DNA from: Nageia nagi
Lineage: Eukaryota; Pinophyta
DNA length: 64,000 nucleotides
Direction: 5' to 3'
Assembly (NCBI GenBank): GCA_050084985.1
Contig: JBITNC010000001.1
Coordinates: forward strand, 44,454,001 to 44,518,000
Below the pieces are notes generated by a model. The model saw only the letters and a program-made list of their open reading frames with translations. It ran no database searches and had not been told where the DNA came from. A program made the position numbers and the translations under genes. Shown here piece after piece: positions 23,294 through 36,669 of this stretch (position 1 is its first letter; every line of letters starts with the position of its first letter).

Positions 23294-24314
23294 AAAACTA
23301 TGTTCATTATAAGATAACAAATGAAAACATCATTACAATGATTAAACTAATATATAATTATAATTTATCATACAATGATTGATAATATATAATGTTTATA
23401 ATTTAATAAAATAATATAATGCATTTATTAATTATTATAAAATGTAAATATAAAGGATGCTACTAGAATATTTTGTCATCAAACATATGTAATAGCATTC
23501 TGTATTGAATTACCTAGCTTTCAAGTATTTAGTTTTTGTAGAAGAATCAATATATCTCTAGAAATTCATGCGATATAAGAAATCCCACACCAAATAACAT
23601 AGATCCTATATATAATAATTTGAAAACTAGGTGCCTCAAATATTTTTCAATCACATGGAGCCTCTCCCTAATTAATATTTAAGGTGATCACCATGGATAA
23701 GTTATGCTTTCTTGAGTAGACACTAAAGTGATTTTTAAATGAGGTATTGCAATAAATGATCTATCTTCTATATTATCTCTTTCTACTAAGGGAATTACAT
23801 TCCTTCTTACTTTAATAGATTCATATATCAGGAAAGGATTTTTTTATCAACTTTGATCTTCCTCAATGTGTTTGGAGGATCCCAAGCTTTCACTCTCCAC
23901 TTCCATAAGAGATGTTTGTCTTTGACAATTTTTGTGAAGTTCTCCAAAAAGTGGGCTTTCATTAAAAGTTGTAAGAGTATAGAATTTGAAGGTGTCATCA
24001 ATTTTGTACCTTAGCCTTTTTAAGGATATAGAGATTGACTATTTGATGTAATGAAAGATGATCTTATACAAGGATTGTTATTCCCTTGATCACAGTATTG
24101 GTTCCTAGATAAGGTGGCCTTTTCAAGTAAAGGTGCTTTTGATTGAAGAGGAAGTTATAAAGGTTTTGGGTTCATTATGATTTTTTGGGGAGTTAGATAT
24201 AGATCTTTTTCACCTTCTCTCATATTTATAGGAGCAAATATTTCTTAAGGAGTTGCTAGTTTTTCTATATTATTCATGTTATTTCTATTAAGAGCCTCAT
24301 TTACCATATTTGGA
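23294..24314. repeat. Repeat R2, copy B (after LINE)
   Basis: Resumes R2 with the right target-site duplication (23294-23309) and follows copy A to the CCTCATTTACCATATTT block. Its CpG sites are almost all changed: GGCGATCGCCGTGG in A corresponds to GGTGATCACCATGG in B. It ends where the truncated gypsy I LTR begins. Confidence 0.83.
23555..24310 (-). pseudogene. PP2C-like terminal exon, second, more decayed copy
   Basis: Aligns base by base with 15980-16800 but lacks the roughly 90 bp that encode the conserved PP2C strand in copy A. The stop region is altered by about 25 bp of unrelated sequence near 23530. The segment for the hydrophobic tail is still recognisable around 23560-23650. Stops and indels are more frequent than in copy A. 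On its own it could not be called a PP2C; the call rests on its similarity to copy A. Confidence 0.55.
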
Positions 24315-24715
24315 TGTTAGGGCATCTAAAAGGTCAAGAATAATTTGGATGTTTATAAATATGAATCTCAACTTCATTTTAGGGGGATTTTATGTTGATG
24401 ATGTTTTAGAGAGTTGTAGATATGGAAATGAAGTGAGAAATTTTGATCCATAGTTGTTGTTTCCATTTATGGTAGTAGTGCTTATGTTTATTATGATTGT
24501 AACTCATTTTGTGATCAATACAAATATATGAGCTCAATAAAAGGGGATGTACTCTCAAATTGAAAGGAGCCTCTATAAATAGTATTTTAATTTTGTGTGT
24601 GTTGATTTTTGTATTTATTTCATTTATATTCAGAATTTTATATGACATAATTAATTAATAATTAATCAATGTTTAAATATCTCGATAGAAATAGTCTACT
24701 AGTGATTACAAATCA
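24315..24715 (+). repeat. Gypsy I left (5') LTR, truncated
   Basis: Matches the last third of the right LTR: TATAAATATGAATCTCAACTT near 24354 and 29761, ATTTATGGTAGTAGTGCTTATG near 24463, AAAAGGGGATGTACT near 24539, and, beyond element II, TAATTAATTAATAAT and ATAGTCTACTAGTGATTA. Its first 700 bp or so are missing at the junction with R2, so no target duplication is expected. Confidence 0.85.
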
Positions 24716-24729
24716 TGTAGTATTAGAGC
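24716..24729 (+). other. Primer binding site of gypsy I
   Basis: TGTAGTATTAGAGC directly follows the LTR end in CA and resembles the initiator tRNA-Met PBS TGGTATCAGAGC with a few changes. Confidence 0.65.
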
Positions 24730-24819
24730 AGTTCATTCTTTGAGTCTTGTGTATGCATGAAAGAAGAACTCATAAGTTAGAATTAGTTCCATACAATCAA
24801 AATTTGTAAAGAGAATAAA

Positions 24820-27800
24820 ACATACCTCCATGGTTGGAAAATCTCAAAAGAAAACTTTATAGTCTTGGAGAAGAATGTGGAAGATGTTAGTGCACCGTTG
24901 GATAGATTCACAAAATTGATTGATAGGAAATTTGTAGAAGAGGAGAGAGAAACTTATGATATGGGAAGACACTTTGATGGACCTAGTAGATCTTTAGTTC
25001 TATTTAAAGTGGAGGAAAAGATTGACATTTCTACCTTTGGTAGGGAAGTTGATATTGAGAAGTTGTATAATTGGTTGAAGTAATTGGAGGTTTATTTCCA
25101 AGTGCAAGGAATAGCCAATGATGAACAAAGGATTTCTTTTGCTCAACTATATGGGAGGATACACCTTATATTTTTGGGAGACCCATTTTGAATCTCTTAA
25201 ACATGATCTTATACCTACAACACTTGCAAACATTAAAATATATTTCTATTTCTATTTCTATTTTTTAAGAGCAATTCTATCTATTTGGACACCATAATAA
25301 CTAGTTGATGAAATGATAATTATACAAACAAGGAAAAGCAAAATTTGTAGGAGTACACAATAGAATTTTAAAAATAGACCACATTTCTTGGGATTAATAT
25401 TAAGGATCCACAAGTGTTGATGAAGTATGTTGGAGGTTTGCATAGTCATTTGAGAAGGACTATTTAATGTTGTTTGATCCATCCAATATTTATCAAGTGA
25501 GTATGCAAGCATAATATCTTAAGATGGATGGAAAATAGAGACATCAAGATGATAACTCCAAGAAATATTAGAGGGATCAAGAGAAAGGGAAATCTCAAGA
25601 CAAGTACAAAGGGCTAAAATAGTAAAGCAAACTATAAGGAGGAGGAAGAGAAGGAGAAGGAACGACTCTCTCATCTCCAAATATAGTATAAGAAAATTAA
25701 AATTGATTCTATATTTTCCCAAGATTGTAAGATAATCTCATAGCTAAAGAATTAGTACAAAATCTAATATTTAATACATGCAACCATCTTAAAAAATATC
25801 CATTGGGTTGGATGCACAATGATGCCAAGTTGTAAGTGACAAAGCAATGTAAGTTAAAGTCATCATTAATGCACAATTCATTGATGACTAACTATTAATA
25901 TGATTCCTTTGGATCTTTATGGTGTTATTTTTGATGAACTTTATTTATATGATAGATATGCTATTTAGTATAGTATAAACAATTATTATAGACTAGTAAA
26001 AATATGGTAAATATTATATTATTAATGCTCATAAGAGTAGGAAAGTGAAGAAAAAGTTTCATAGATGGTGATAGTCAATCAAGACAAGAGACTTATTAAT
26101 GCAAGTAAGAAATTTGTACTTATGGTGCTCAAACCTTCAAAAGAGGGAAATACAATTGAAGTCTGAAATGAAGATAGTTTTCAATTATAGTAAGTAGGAG
26201 GAGCAACTGAAATGTCTAGTATAGGAATTTCATGAATTTGCTAAACCAAATGGTTTGCCACCAAAGTCTATAATTGAGAGTGAGGCAATTAAAAGGCAAG
26301 TTTAGGAGCTTCTAGATTAAGGAGTGATCTATCCAAGTACATCTTGTTGTATTTTAGCTTTTATTTTATTTCCAAAAAAAGATATGATTTGGAGAATATG
26401 TGTGGACTACTAAGGATTTAATAAGATTACTATCAAGAAAAAATATTTATTACTACATATTAATGATCTTATAGATCAGTTTGAGGAGGATATCACCAAA
26501 TTTGCATCAAAGATGAGGATATATAAAAGAAAATATTCAAGAAAAGAAAAGGTTTGTATAAGTTGTTAGTAATTATATTTTCTTTATGCAATGCACCAAC
26601 CAACTTCATGTGTGTGATGAATGAGGAACTTAGACCTTTTATTGACTCTTTTATTATTTTTTACTTGGATTATATCCTATTTTATAGCCAATCTTGGGAA
26701 GAACACCTAGGATACTTGAAACAAGTGCTATAAACTCTAAAAAAGGAGAAATTATTGTTGAAAATGTAGAAATGTGAGTTTGGATAGAAATAATTAGTGT
26801 ACTTAGCCATGTTGTAGGTGGTGGATAACTGAAAATAAATCTTGAGAAGGCTAAAGCCATTGTAGAGTGTTCGAAAACAAGTAATTTCACAAAGATAAGG
26901 AGTTTCTTAGGGGTTGTTCAATATATTAGAGATTTATTCTTGATTTTTCTACTATTACTTCACCATTGCATGACATTAGAGGGCCTAGAAATGTATTTAA
27001 ATCGGAGAATAAGTGATAATTATCTTTTGAAGTAGAAAATTAGTAATGCACATGTATTGGCATTATGTAGTTTGTAGTAACCATTTGAGATCGAAATATA
27101 TGTAAGTGAGTATGCAATGGGGCTAGTTTTGATGTAGGGAAGGAGACCTATTTGCTATCATTCTAAAAATCTTAGTGGGGCAATTTTGAATTACCCTTCA
27201 TATGACAAGGATTTGTATGCAATGATCCAAGTAGTTAAAAAATAAAAGTGTTATCTATTGAGGAAGGAAATAATCTTTCAAACCAATCACCAAACCTTAT
27301 AGTATTTAAAAACTCAGTCTAAATTGTAAAAAGAAAGGTATTTTTGAAGGTTTATTATAGTAGTATCACTTAGTCATCAAATACAAAAAGGGAAACAATA
27401 ATAAAATTGCATACATGCTTTCTAGGCCACCCATAAATCTTTTTGTTATGGGTACTATTATGAATCTTTATCCTTTTGTACATGAAATGTACAAGAAGGT
27501 GTACATGTTGGATTGAGACTTTAAGGAGATATCAATAATTACATAAGTCTTCCAAGTATGAATATAAAGAGATAGTTGATTATCATCTTAAAGATGAAAT
27601 TCTTTACAAGTTAAATAGTTTGTGTTCCAAAAGCAGAAAGGATTTAGATATTTTGATAGGCATATACTTCATGCATAGTTGTATACTTTAGAGTTGGAAA
27701 AATAATCATAAATATACAAATATATGTTTATTGGACCAAGTTACAAATCAATTTACATAATATATTCATGGCTATAAATGTGTTGTACTAGTAAGCCTAA

Positions 27801-28900
27801 TAACTAAAAAGTAGGTTTGTATATGCCACTTTCAATTCCTAATAGGCCTTGGGAAAGTATATATATAGACTTTATAGGAATATTTCCTATGTTATATAAG
27901 GGGAAAAAATATTTATTTGTAGTTGTTGATAGATTTAGTAAGATGTGTATGTTGATTCCATGTAAAAAGATTATTACAGGTTAGTAAGTAGCAAACCTTT
28001 TATTTTCTTGTATTTGGGTTCATTTCAAATTACCTAATTCAACTATCTCAGATTGATATTCTAGATTTTTGGGAATTTTTTGGAACTTTATATGGGAAAA
28101 TATGGAAACAAGGCTAAAAAGAAGCATTACCTTTCATCCATATATTGATAAAAAAATGAGGTGATGAATGTGATAATGGTACAACTCTTATAGGGATATT
28201 GCAGTAAGCATCAAAGTAGATGGGATGAACTTATTTTGGGTATCTTATTTGAAACTTATTTTAGGTATATTACATCAATAAAACTCCATTTGAAACTTAT
28301 TTTTGGTATCTTCCTCCCTCGCCACTTGACTACATTTTAGGAAACCAAAGATTTCTACTAAAGTAAGCATGAAGGAGGAACGATAAGACTAAAAATTTCA
28401 TTAAATGAATTAGGTAAAATCACTTGAAGGTACAAGAGAAATTAAAGGCCAACCAAGCCAAATACAAACTAATATATTATTAGCATACAATTGATAACAA
28501 CTTCCAATTGAGTGATAAAGTGTGGTTGTATCTTAGTAAGGAAATATTATAGGGATACAAAAGGAAGCTAAAACTTCTCAGGTATCAACCTTTTGACATC
28601 ATTGAGAAGGTAATTGAGAATTATTTTATACTATATATACCCACATATATTAAGATATATTCAATGGTTAATGTGGATAACTTGAGGTTATTTGATCATT
28701 CCCTAATTGCTAAAGAAGAAGATGTACCTAAACAAGTTCCACAATCCATTGAGGACTTAGCATAAATAACTATGACCAACTTTTGGGAGGATTTAGTATC
28801 ACAAAGTAAGGTTCATGATACTATAAGAGGATAATAGGAAATTTAGTTGGTTGGATTAAAGGTATAATTTTCCAAGAAGGCCAAGTGATATGATAAAGAT
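24820..28900 (+). pseudogene. Gypsy I gag-pol polyprotein pseudogene
   Basis: Domains on the plus strand in gypsy order. Gag is at 24865-25200, with STFGREVDIEKLYNWLK and LEVYFQVQGIANDEQRISF. A protease-like segment is at 25800-26100, with IHWVGWMHNDAKL-type sequence and NMIPLDLYGVIFDELYLYD. RT is at 26230-26780, with KPNGLPPKSIIESEA, CVDY and YLDY (26662-26673) where YLDD is expected. RNase H runs to about 27430, ending with KKGNNNKIAYMLSRP. Integrase follows at 27500-28600, with RPWESISIDFIGIFPM and VVVDRFSKMCML near 27850-27950, and then the tail with SKVHDTIRG and EIWLVG near 28815. There are dozens of stops and frame changes. The tail and domain order point to a chromovirus; the exact clade is not assigned. 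Confidence 0.87.
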
Positions 28901-28964
28901 AAAGTTGAAAAATTATTTCCTCATCTTCTTCAAAAGTAATCTTTTGGATACCAGAAGCCTGCTC

Positions 28965-28974
28965 ATTGGGGAGG
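28965..28974 (+). other. Polypurine tract of gypsy I
   Basis: ATTGGGGAGG lies immediately before TGTATTCTAAATGG, the start of the right LTR. It is the expected site for plus-strand priming. Confidence 0.75.
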
Positions 28975-30024
28975 TGTATTCTAAATGGATTATTTTAATA
29001 AGAATAACCATTAGTGGAGTGAGGACTTTAGGATGAATTCTTATGCTTAGGTGTTTAAGAATTTTATCTACCCAACTAGATAAATATTTTGATCCACCTA
29101 ATATCTTGGTTGATTCATCTCATATCTTTCGGTTGGTTCACCTTACTTTTTTATTTAGTTCATATTAAGTGTTTAGTAATTATACTTTACAAACTTATTC
29201 ATACCAACCTATTCCCTTATTATCATAATGAATTTCTTCTTTCATTCTACTAAGGATTCATTATCATCATGCTAGAAAGTCATTCATCATTCTTCCATTA
29301 GATATTGGTTATTCTGACCTTATTTTCTTATCATCATGTGTTCCATATCATGCCTAGCATATGATTCTTGTTTACCTTAGGTACTTATCATCACAACATA
29401 GTTTTATATTAGTCTACTTGATATTCTTTATCATTCATCTTGGAGTTGTTTTTCATGTCATCCAATTTAGTCTATTGAATTACGATATCTTCTTCATTGT
29501 ACCGACCATATCTTCATATCTTCAAGCCATTATTTCTTAGTCATCTCAACCTATCTTCTTGATCATCATGTTGTGTATCATTAATTATCATGCAAATTCT
29601 ATTCCATTAATTCATCTATCCTTATTTGATGATACATCCAATATATTTTGTCAACTTAAGAAGATTAACTGATCATGGAAGTTGAAGAGTTTACGAAGGT
29701 GAAGCATTCAGGGAAGCTAAAGAGTCAGAGAATCAAGAAGGTCAAGCATCATTTAGACATATATAAATATGAATCTCAACTTCATTTGACAAGTTTTTTA
29801 TTGATGATATTCAAGAGAGTTATTGATATATATTTTAAGTGAGGAGTTTTGATCCAAAGTTCTACTAGGATATCCATTTGTGGTAGTAGTGCTTATGCCT
29901 ATTATGATTTAACTCATTTGGTGATCATTAAAAATATTTGAGCTTATTAAAAGGGGATGTACTATCAAATTAAGATGAACCTCTATAAAGGTTTCTGTAT
30001 TTATTTCATTTCTATTTAGAATTT
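28975..30024 (+). repeat. Gypsy I right (3') LTR, first part
   Basis: Begins TGTATTCTAAATGG after the polypurine tract. Its part after about 29705 aligns with the left LTR. The sequence 29160-29640 is AT-rich with many ATCAT and TCATC words and no coding. Element II interrupts it after 30024. Confidence 0.82.
30020..30024. repeat. Probable target-site duplication of element II, left copy
   Basis: AATTT here and GATTT at 51745-51749 flank element II; four of five bases match. The uninterrupted left LTR of gypsy I has GAATTTT at this position. Confidence 0.6.
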
Positions 30025-30755
30025 ATTTTATAATCTAAATAATAATTATTAGAATTATTTGTACAATAATTAAAATTTTCAATTAACTATGAAAAAATAA
30101 GAAATTGATGACATGAAAAGATGATAATAACCTAATTAAATTTTACCTATGAAAATTAGATTTATGGATGATACAAACATGTACTTTACCTATCACAATG
30201 GATAGAGATGAAATTTGATCAAAAGAGCATGAATGATGAGCTTCCCCAAAATATAGAGCCACTAATCTGACCTCAACCTAGCAAAAGTACCAAAAACCTA
30301 ATGATAGCACTTGGTTACCATTCCATAATGCCTTTCCCTTCTTCTTGATGTCATTGTGCAACCTTTAATTCATGGAATCTCAATCACAAAGGGATAAAAA
30401 GTTCACAGGAATGCAAACCTCTAAGTATAACAAAATCCAAAGATGATAGATAGCATTAAGAAACACCTATCAAGATTGATATAAGTATATTTCCACCTAT
30501 CAAGGATTTAGGATTATGTTATGTCATTTCATATATTTGATCATGAACAACCCCTCCAACTTTATAGGAAACAGGTCTAGTGCTAAGGCTTTAGCTTAGG
30601 CTTATTTTGATGCTAAGCCAACATGTTACAATAAAACATAAAGGTAGATGAGAGTGCATATGGAAAATATAATTTATTTAATAAATTAAATAAATTATTT
30701 CAAATATCTAAAAAGGTATTTTAATTAAATCATAATTCCTTTTTAGGGGTTAATA
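30025..30755 (-). repeat. Element II 3' LTR
   Basis: Aligns throughout with 51017-51744, sharing TATATTTCCACCTATCAAGGATTTAGG-type blocks near 30488 and 51478, ACAACCCCTCCA near 30548, and AATAAATTAAATAAATTATTTC near 30683. In element orientation it begins near TATTAACCCCTAAAAAGG. Confidence 0.9.
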
Positions 30756-30758
30756 AAT

Positions 30759-30769
30759 GCCCCACTTTT
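30759..30769 (-). other. Polypurine tract of element II
   Basis: Minus-strand AAAAGTGGGGC lies directly before the 3' LTR, as expected for plus-strand priming in an LTR element. Confidence 0.75.
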
Positions 30770-31489
30770 AACAAGTTTTGATGCTTTTGAGATAAAAGAA
30801 AATCAAAGCATGAATTCAAAGTATAACAAGAAAAGTGAGAAGATATTCCCTAAAAAGTTGTGACATGGTGGTGGCTTTGGATACCCCAATTTTTGCTTAT
30901 ATTATGCCCCCTATTTGACTTGGTTGCAATATGATAGACCTCTCATCATTGGATCAATCCAAGGAAAATAAAAAGGTACATGACAAGAGCTTAAATAAGA
31001 ACTAGTTTTGCATAATATATCTCAAATATAAACATGATATGGAAAGTATGATAAGAGAAGCAAACATATCTTTAGTGAATTACCCACCAAGATGAGATGA
31101 AGATGATAAGTAATTTTAGATTAATCAACTTGGATTTCCAATCCATTATGTTGTCATGGATTTTGATATGAATGGATATTTCTTACAAAGGTACGAAATG
31201 ATAAGATTGACCCTTCCTTACAAAGGTATAACATGATAAGAATGATCATCTTGGTTTCCCAAGTCACCTTGTTGCCTTGTATTTATTGATAAGAGTTCCC
31301 CCTCCTTATAAAGGAGGCAAATGATATGAAAAAAAAATAAATACCATATTGATATGATTTGATAAGCAAATTTTATGAAATATTATGAAAGGAAATGAAT
31401 GAAATACCTTTTTCACTTATTTATCATGATAAGGAAGAGAAGATCAATTTTTGGAATTTTTGATATTATTCACATTTTTTATATGCAAT

Positions 31490-34400
31490 TAAAAATCTTT
31501 AAGCATAATAGGCTAATAATAACCTAATCTATGTAATTTTTGATAAATAAATTTAGCACTAAAGTGTCTATCACATTCACCATCATGAGCTTGGTGAAGG
31601 GCCATATTTAGTTCATGCCTCATTAAACATCTAAGAAGACACCATCAAAAGACCTTATATATAATGAATCACCAATGATGACATACTTTATTTCTAACAT
31701 TTTGAGTCATTTTTAACATTATGATCAAAGGTAATAGGAATAAAATCATCTTTAAGATAATTGAAAATATCTTGATACCATTCATATGTATTGATATAAG
31801 TAGCAAAAAAATAATGATCCTCAATGAAATATTCAACAAAAAATTCATGGGAAGTCTTATTGATGTTTTTTATTATGAGAATAGTCTCTTCATCTTCTAT
31901 GGAACTAGGATCAAGGGAAGCCACACTAACAATATCATCAACATATGTGTTGATATCTCTTAGAATGTTATCAATTTCATACTCATTGAAGTATATGAGG
32001 AGATTCTCCAACATTTTCTTGTATGGTTACAACTTGGGATATTTGATGTTGGACACTTTCTTGAAAATAAGTTGAGAGTCACCAAATATTTTGATCCTTT
32101 TCACTTTAAAAAGTATTGCAACCTTTAGACCAAGAATTCAAGCTTTATATTATGCCATATTGTTAGTACAATCAAAACCTAAATGGTAAGACATAGGGAT
32201 AACATCATTGTGAGGATTAATAAGAATAATTTCTACCCCTACTCCATGAATGCACTTATAACCATAAAATAATAGGATCCATTCATAATTTTCCATGAAT
32301 TCAATAAAAACTTGCAAAAATTTAGACTCAAGAATGGAGCAACAATGCAAGGATGTAGCAAAAGAACTTGGTTTAGAAGTGTCTAGGACTTTCACTTCAT
32401 CTAGAAATTGTTACTACATGCTTGATACTTCATTTTATGGGTGATTCAAAATGAAATATATTATAGCATATCCCTTTATTGAATTTTGAGTGATAAATAC
32501 CAAATCAAATTCTTTAAGCAACATTACCCACTTTGAAACTCTTCCAAATAGGTAGGACTTAGACATGAGATATCTAAGAGGATCTATTTCAGCTATGATA
32601 TATGTTGTATTTCCAAGCATGTAGTGTCTTAACTTTGTATTTGAGTAAAATATATCAAAATACACATTTTCAATTAGATTATACCTTTTCTTATAATAAA
32701 ATAAAGTCTTACTAACATAGTAGATTTCTCTTTCCTTGTTATTATCATCCTTTTGAGCTAACATTTCCCTTAATACACTTAATGTTGTTTTAACATGAAG
32801 TAACAAACTTTTTTCTGAATTATAAGGGTTTAGGATTGGAGTATTATTAAGATACCTTTTTATGTTCTCTAAATCCTTTTGATACTTTTCATCCCAAATG
32901 AATTTCTCACTTTTCTTTAGTAAATGATAAAATGGGGATGTCATATCTACTAGTTGAGCTATGAATCTTCTGATTGCTTAAAGTTTTCCTTGAATACTTT
33001 TCAATTTTTTCAAGTTCTTAGGAGGAGAAAAATCAATACTGGCTAAAACTTTCTTGATTTCCACCTCTATAACTCTTCTAGAAATAATAAACCCAAGCAA
33101 TTTACTTGATGAAATTGTGAATCGCACACTTTTTGATGTTTTAACTTCAACTTATATTCTCTCATCCTCTATAAAATACTTTTCAAATATGAAATGTGAT
33201 CATATTGTATTTTGGATTTGGCTAGGATATCATCAGCATATACCTCAACATTATCATGGATAATATCATGGAACATACTCACCTAACTCCTTGATAAGTT
33301 ACACTAACAATATTTAGACCAAAAGGCATGACCACCCAAAAACCTATTCCCTAAGGAGTAATAAAATCTATCTTATATTGGTCCTCCTTGTTGATCCTAA
33401 TTTTATTATAGCTGAAAAATTCATCCATGAAAGACAAAATATCATGGCCTATTGTTGAGTCTACAATCATATCAATGTTAGGCAAAAAAAATACATCCTT
33501 AGGATATGTCTTATTAATATCATTGAAATCTGTAAAATATCTTATCTAACCATTAGGCATAGTTGCAAGCATAATATTAGAAATATATGAAGAATAATTG
33601 ATGGAAATAATGAAACCAATAGCAAGATACTTCTCAATTTTTTTTTAATAGTAAGGGTTACCCTAGGATGCATCTTTCTAGGATTTTGTTAAACTGGTTT
33701 GATATTTTCATTGAAAACTAAGCTATGAGTGACAAAATTAGGGTCAAGCTTGGGTATATCAAAATAAGAACAAGAAAATATATCAAAAAACTCTTGTAAT
33801 AGCAGTACATACTTGTCCCATTCTTATAGGGTTAACCAAACTCCTATTTTGATCAACCATGGGTGCTCTTGGGTATGATGTTTACTTCTATTATTTCTTC
33901 ACTATAATTGGATATTTTCCCACTAAGTTGGGGAGGCATGGCAATTCCGCTTTTCTTGCATCTAAAATCAATCATAATAGATGGGAATAATAGAGTGGTT
34001 GTGCTAGGAACCTAGCATCATCACCCATTAAGGAATAGGAATACTAACTATGAAAGAAATAATACCTAGACTTAGTACTAAATCAATGAAAATGCAAAAA
34101 GAAATAGAATGGAATTAAAAGGAAGGGTGAGGCTCTAACTACAATGTTTACATTATCTGTGTAGTATTCCTCACAAAAATATGCCTAATATCATATGAAC
34201 CATGTTATGAGCCTCTTTTCATTATATTTGGGGAACTCACTTTGTTCCCCCAGCTTCCTAAGTATGGCATCATCATTTCTAAAGATGTCCACTCAAACTA
34301 GAGTTGTAGGAGTTAGGAATGGATCTTCATAGTAAGCTTAGAATTCCTTTATTGGATCATGCATCATCCCACAATTTAGCCACTCATAATGTATATATTT

Positions 34401-36669
34401 GATGCAACCTAATCACTGTTATCGATATGTTGAACCCTTGGAACTAATAAAGATGAGCTAGGTGTAGAATCATCAACTCCAACTCTTGTTGTTCTCTTGT
34501 ATTGACCTTCATTTGGAATGGGCTCTATGATGCCCTACTCATTCTTTCTTAATATTTTTTCAGCATACTAACATTTGTGCATATATTTATTAGTAAAATT
34601 AGAATCAATGCTATTTAAATATATACTTACTTGATTTGGTGTATTCTATGAAATAGGAGTTATATCTTCACTATAAAATGCACTTTTTTCTTCATGCTCT
34701 TGATAGAGGATGTTGACATATTTTATGGAATCATTGTTCTACTAAGGAATAGAGTAGCAGTGCTCAACTTTATTCTTCTCCTAATGACAACACTATGTTT
34801 CTAGTACTATAAGGGTTCATCCAAGCTCTTTGAAGTTCTCCTAGATGTCTATCTATGGGATTTTATATGTTCCAATGCTTACCTCTTGTGGGTTGATGAT
34901 TGTGAAAGGTGTTGGTGCATATTTTTGACTAAATCATGAGAAATCCAAAACCTTACTACTACTAGATACACATTTGCATGAATAGTAATATGCTTACCTT
35001 TGTGCATAAATTTAATTGATCAATGCAATGTGGAAGTAATAGCCCAAATCTTATGGATATATGTTCTACCAAGCAATAAGTTATATGGCAATTTCACTTG
35101 AAAAATATATACTTTTTGATGAACCATTTTACAACCTACTTCAATAGGTATAGATACATATCTAATACATTAATTTTTAGCATTATCATACCCTTTAATG
35201 CTAATAGTGGTTTTTTTCATTTTTGCATATATGGAATAAAAGTATTTTTACAATAATTCAACTGAACATACATTGACATTTCACTAGATAATTCATTCTC
35301 TTGAAAGGAAAACATGTTACAAACTAAATTAGTATCAAGATTGCCTACTAATTCCATAAATTTAGCAAAATGAATATTTGCATCAACTTTAATTTTCTTA
35401 AGCATATCAAACAAAGAATATTTATGATCAATAGATAATTATAAAATTTTAACATACTTATCTTGGCATGAGTTACCTTTAGTTGCTCAAGGAGTTGTTG
35501 CATACCTAGATTGCGAGCAACTTCCATTCACTTAGCTTTGATTGGATTGATACACCCTCTAGTTATTCCTTTCCTAATAGTACCACATAGTTTTTTGTTG
35601 AAGATGATATTTGTTTTGAGTGGTTTGACATCCTTTGAATCTACTACATGGGCCTTATTTTGTATTTTTTCATCATCTAGTAATTTTTGTAATTGCTATC
35701 ATCTAGTAATTTTTGTAATTGCTTTCTCATGATCATACATGCATTTGTTATGTGAATTTTAACCTTATGATATTCACAAAATTCTACTTCATTTTACCAA
35801 CTAGGTTTATCATCATGAGGACCTACTCTTATTTTGGATCAAGTTTAATTAGTCATTTTTGTAAATATTCCTTGAACATAATAGTAGGAGCCAAAGGTAA
35901 CCTACTACTTTTTCTAAAATTTTAATTTGCTTGACTCTTTTTTGCTATTTGGATGAGGGTTCTTCAATAGCATGGACCTCTTTATCTTAGTTTTCTGATG
36001 TCTACCTCCCTTAGTCTACTTGCTAAGGTTTCCATATTTCAAGCCACCCATGTCAACTTAGCACTTCTCATTTTGGGCAAGCCTATGCACAATATTAGTA
36101 AAGGGTAAGGTCATGTAATCTAGGGCTATAAAATTCAATTTAATATGGATATTATGGAAAAATATAAATGTGACATGAGACTTGGATAGGGGTTTAGGAA
36201 TCATGCTCCATATTTTTTGAAACCTTTGGACAAATTTATCAAATAGCTTATTTGGATATTGGATACCACTGATTAGATCTAAAAATGTCATTTATATAAG
36301 AGCATAATATTTAAAATGGATATAAAATTTTAAGATAAGTTGTACATAGCAATTAATTGGCTTAGTGGTTAAAGAGAAGTATCAATTGAGTACATTACCT
36401 CTTAATATAGTAAGGAAGTATTTGGCCATCAAATTATCATTCATTCCAAATTTTAACTTGAATTTCATTTTCAAAATCCTTTATATGAGATATAAGATCT
36501 CCCTTAGCATTGTATTTGTTGAAAATAGGTTCAAATTATAGATCAAGTGCCATAGTATTGTAAATTTCATGATATAGCATATTCAAATCCCTATTCATGA
36601 GTGGAGTATCTCCAAAGGATTGACTGTTAACCCCAATGTTAGAGGCTTCACTTCTTTATTCATTTATAT
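31490..36669 (-). pseudogene. Element II gag-pol pseudogene (Tat-like, RNase H followed by second RNase H)
   Basis: On the minus strand in order: gag with FDKFVQRFQKIWSMIPKP at 36291-36058; protease C-terminal part near 35160-34950 with YNLLLGRTYIHKIWAITST; RT at about 33650-33000 with CVDF-like and FFLPNIDMIVDSTIGHDI segments and an intact YADD box (33229-33240); the RT connection and RNase H at 32944-32435, with TSPFYHLLKKSEKFIWDEK and GRVSKWVMLLKEFDL; a second RNase H at 32310-31960 with WILLFYGYKCIHGVGVEIIL, NMA, IFGDSQLI and VDDIVSVASL; and the integrase zinc-binding start at 31640-31500 with ALHQAHDGEC. In the second RNase H the first catalytic Asp has become Tyr. Stops occur throughout. 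The paired RNase H domains after RT fit the Tat/Ogre group of plant gypsy elements. Confidence 0.83.
36665..36669. repeat. Probable target-site duplication of element III, left copy
   Basis: TATAT here and TATAG at 50835-50839 flank element III; four of five bases match. Confidence 0.55.

Noticed and set aside
31721-32075. Plus-strand open frames here as genes
   Set aside because: They are antisense shadows of the element II second RNase H and following sequence on the minus strand.
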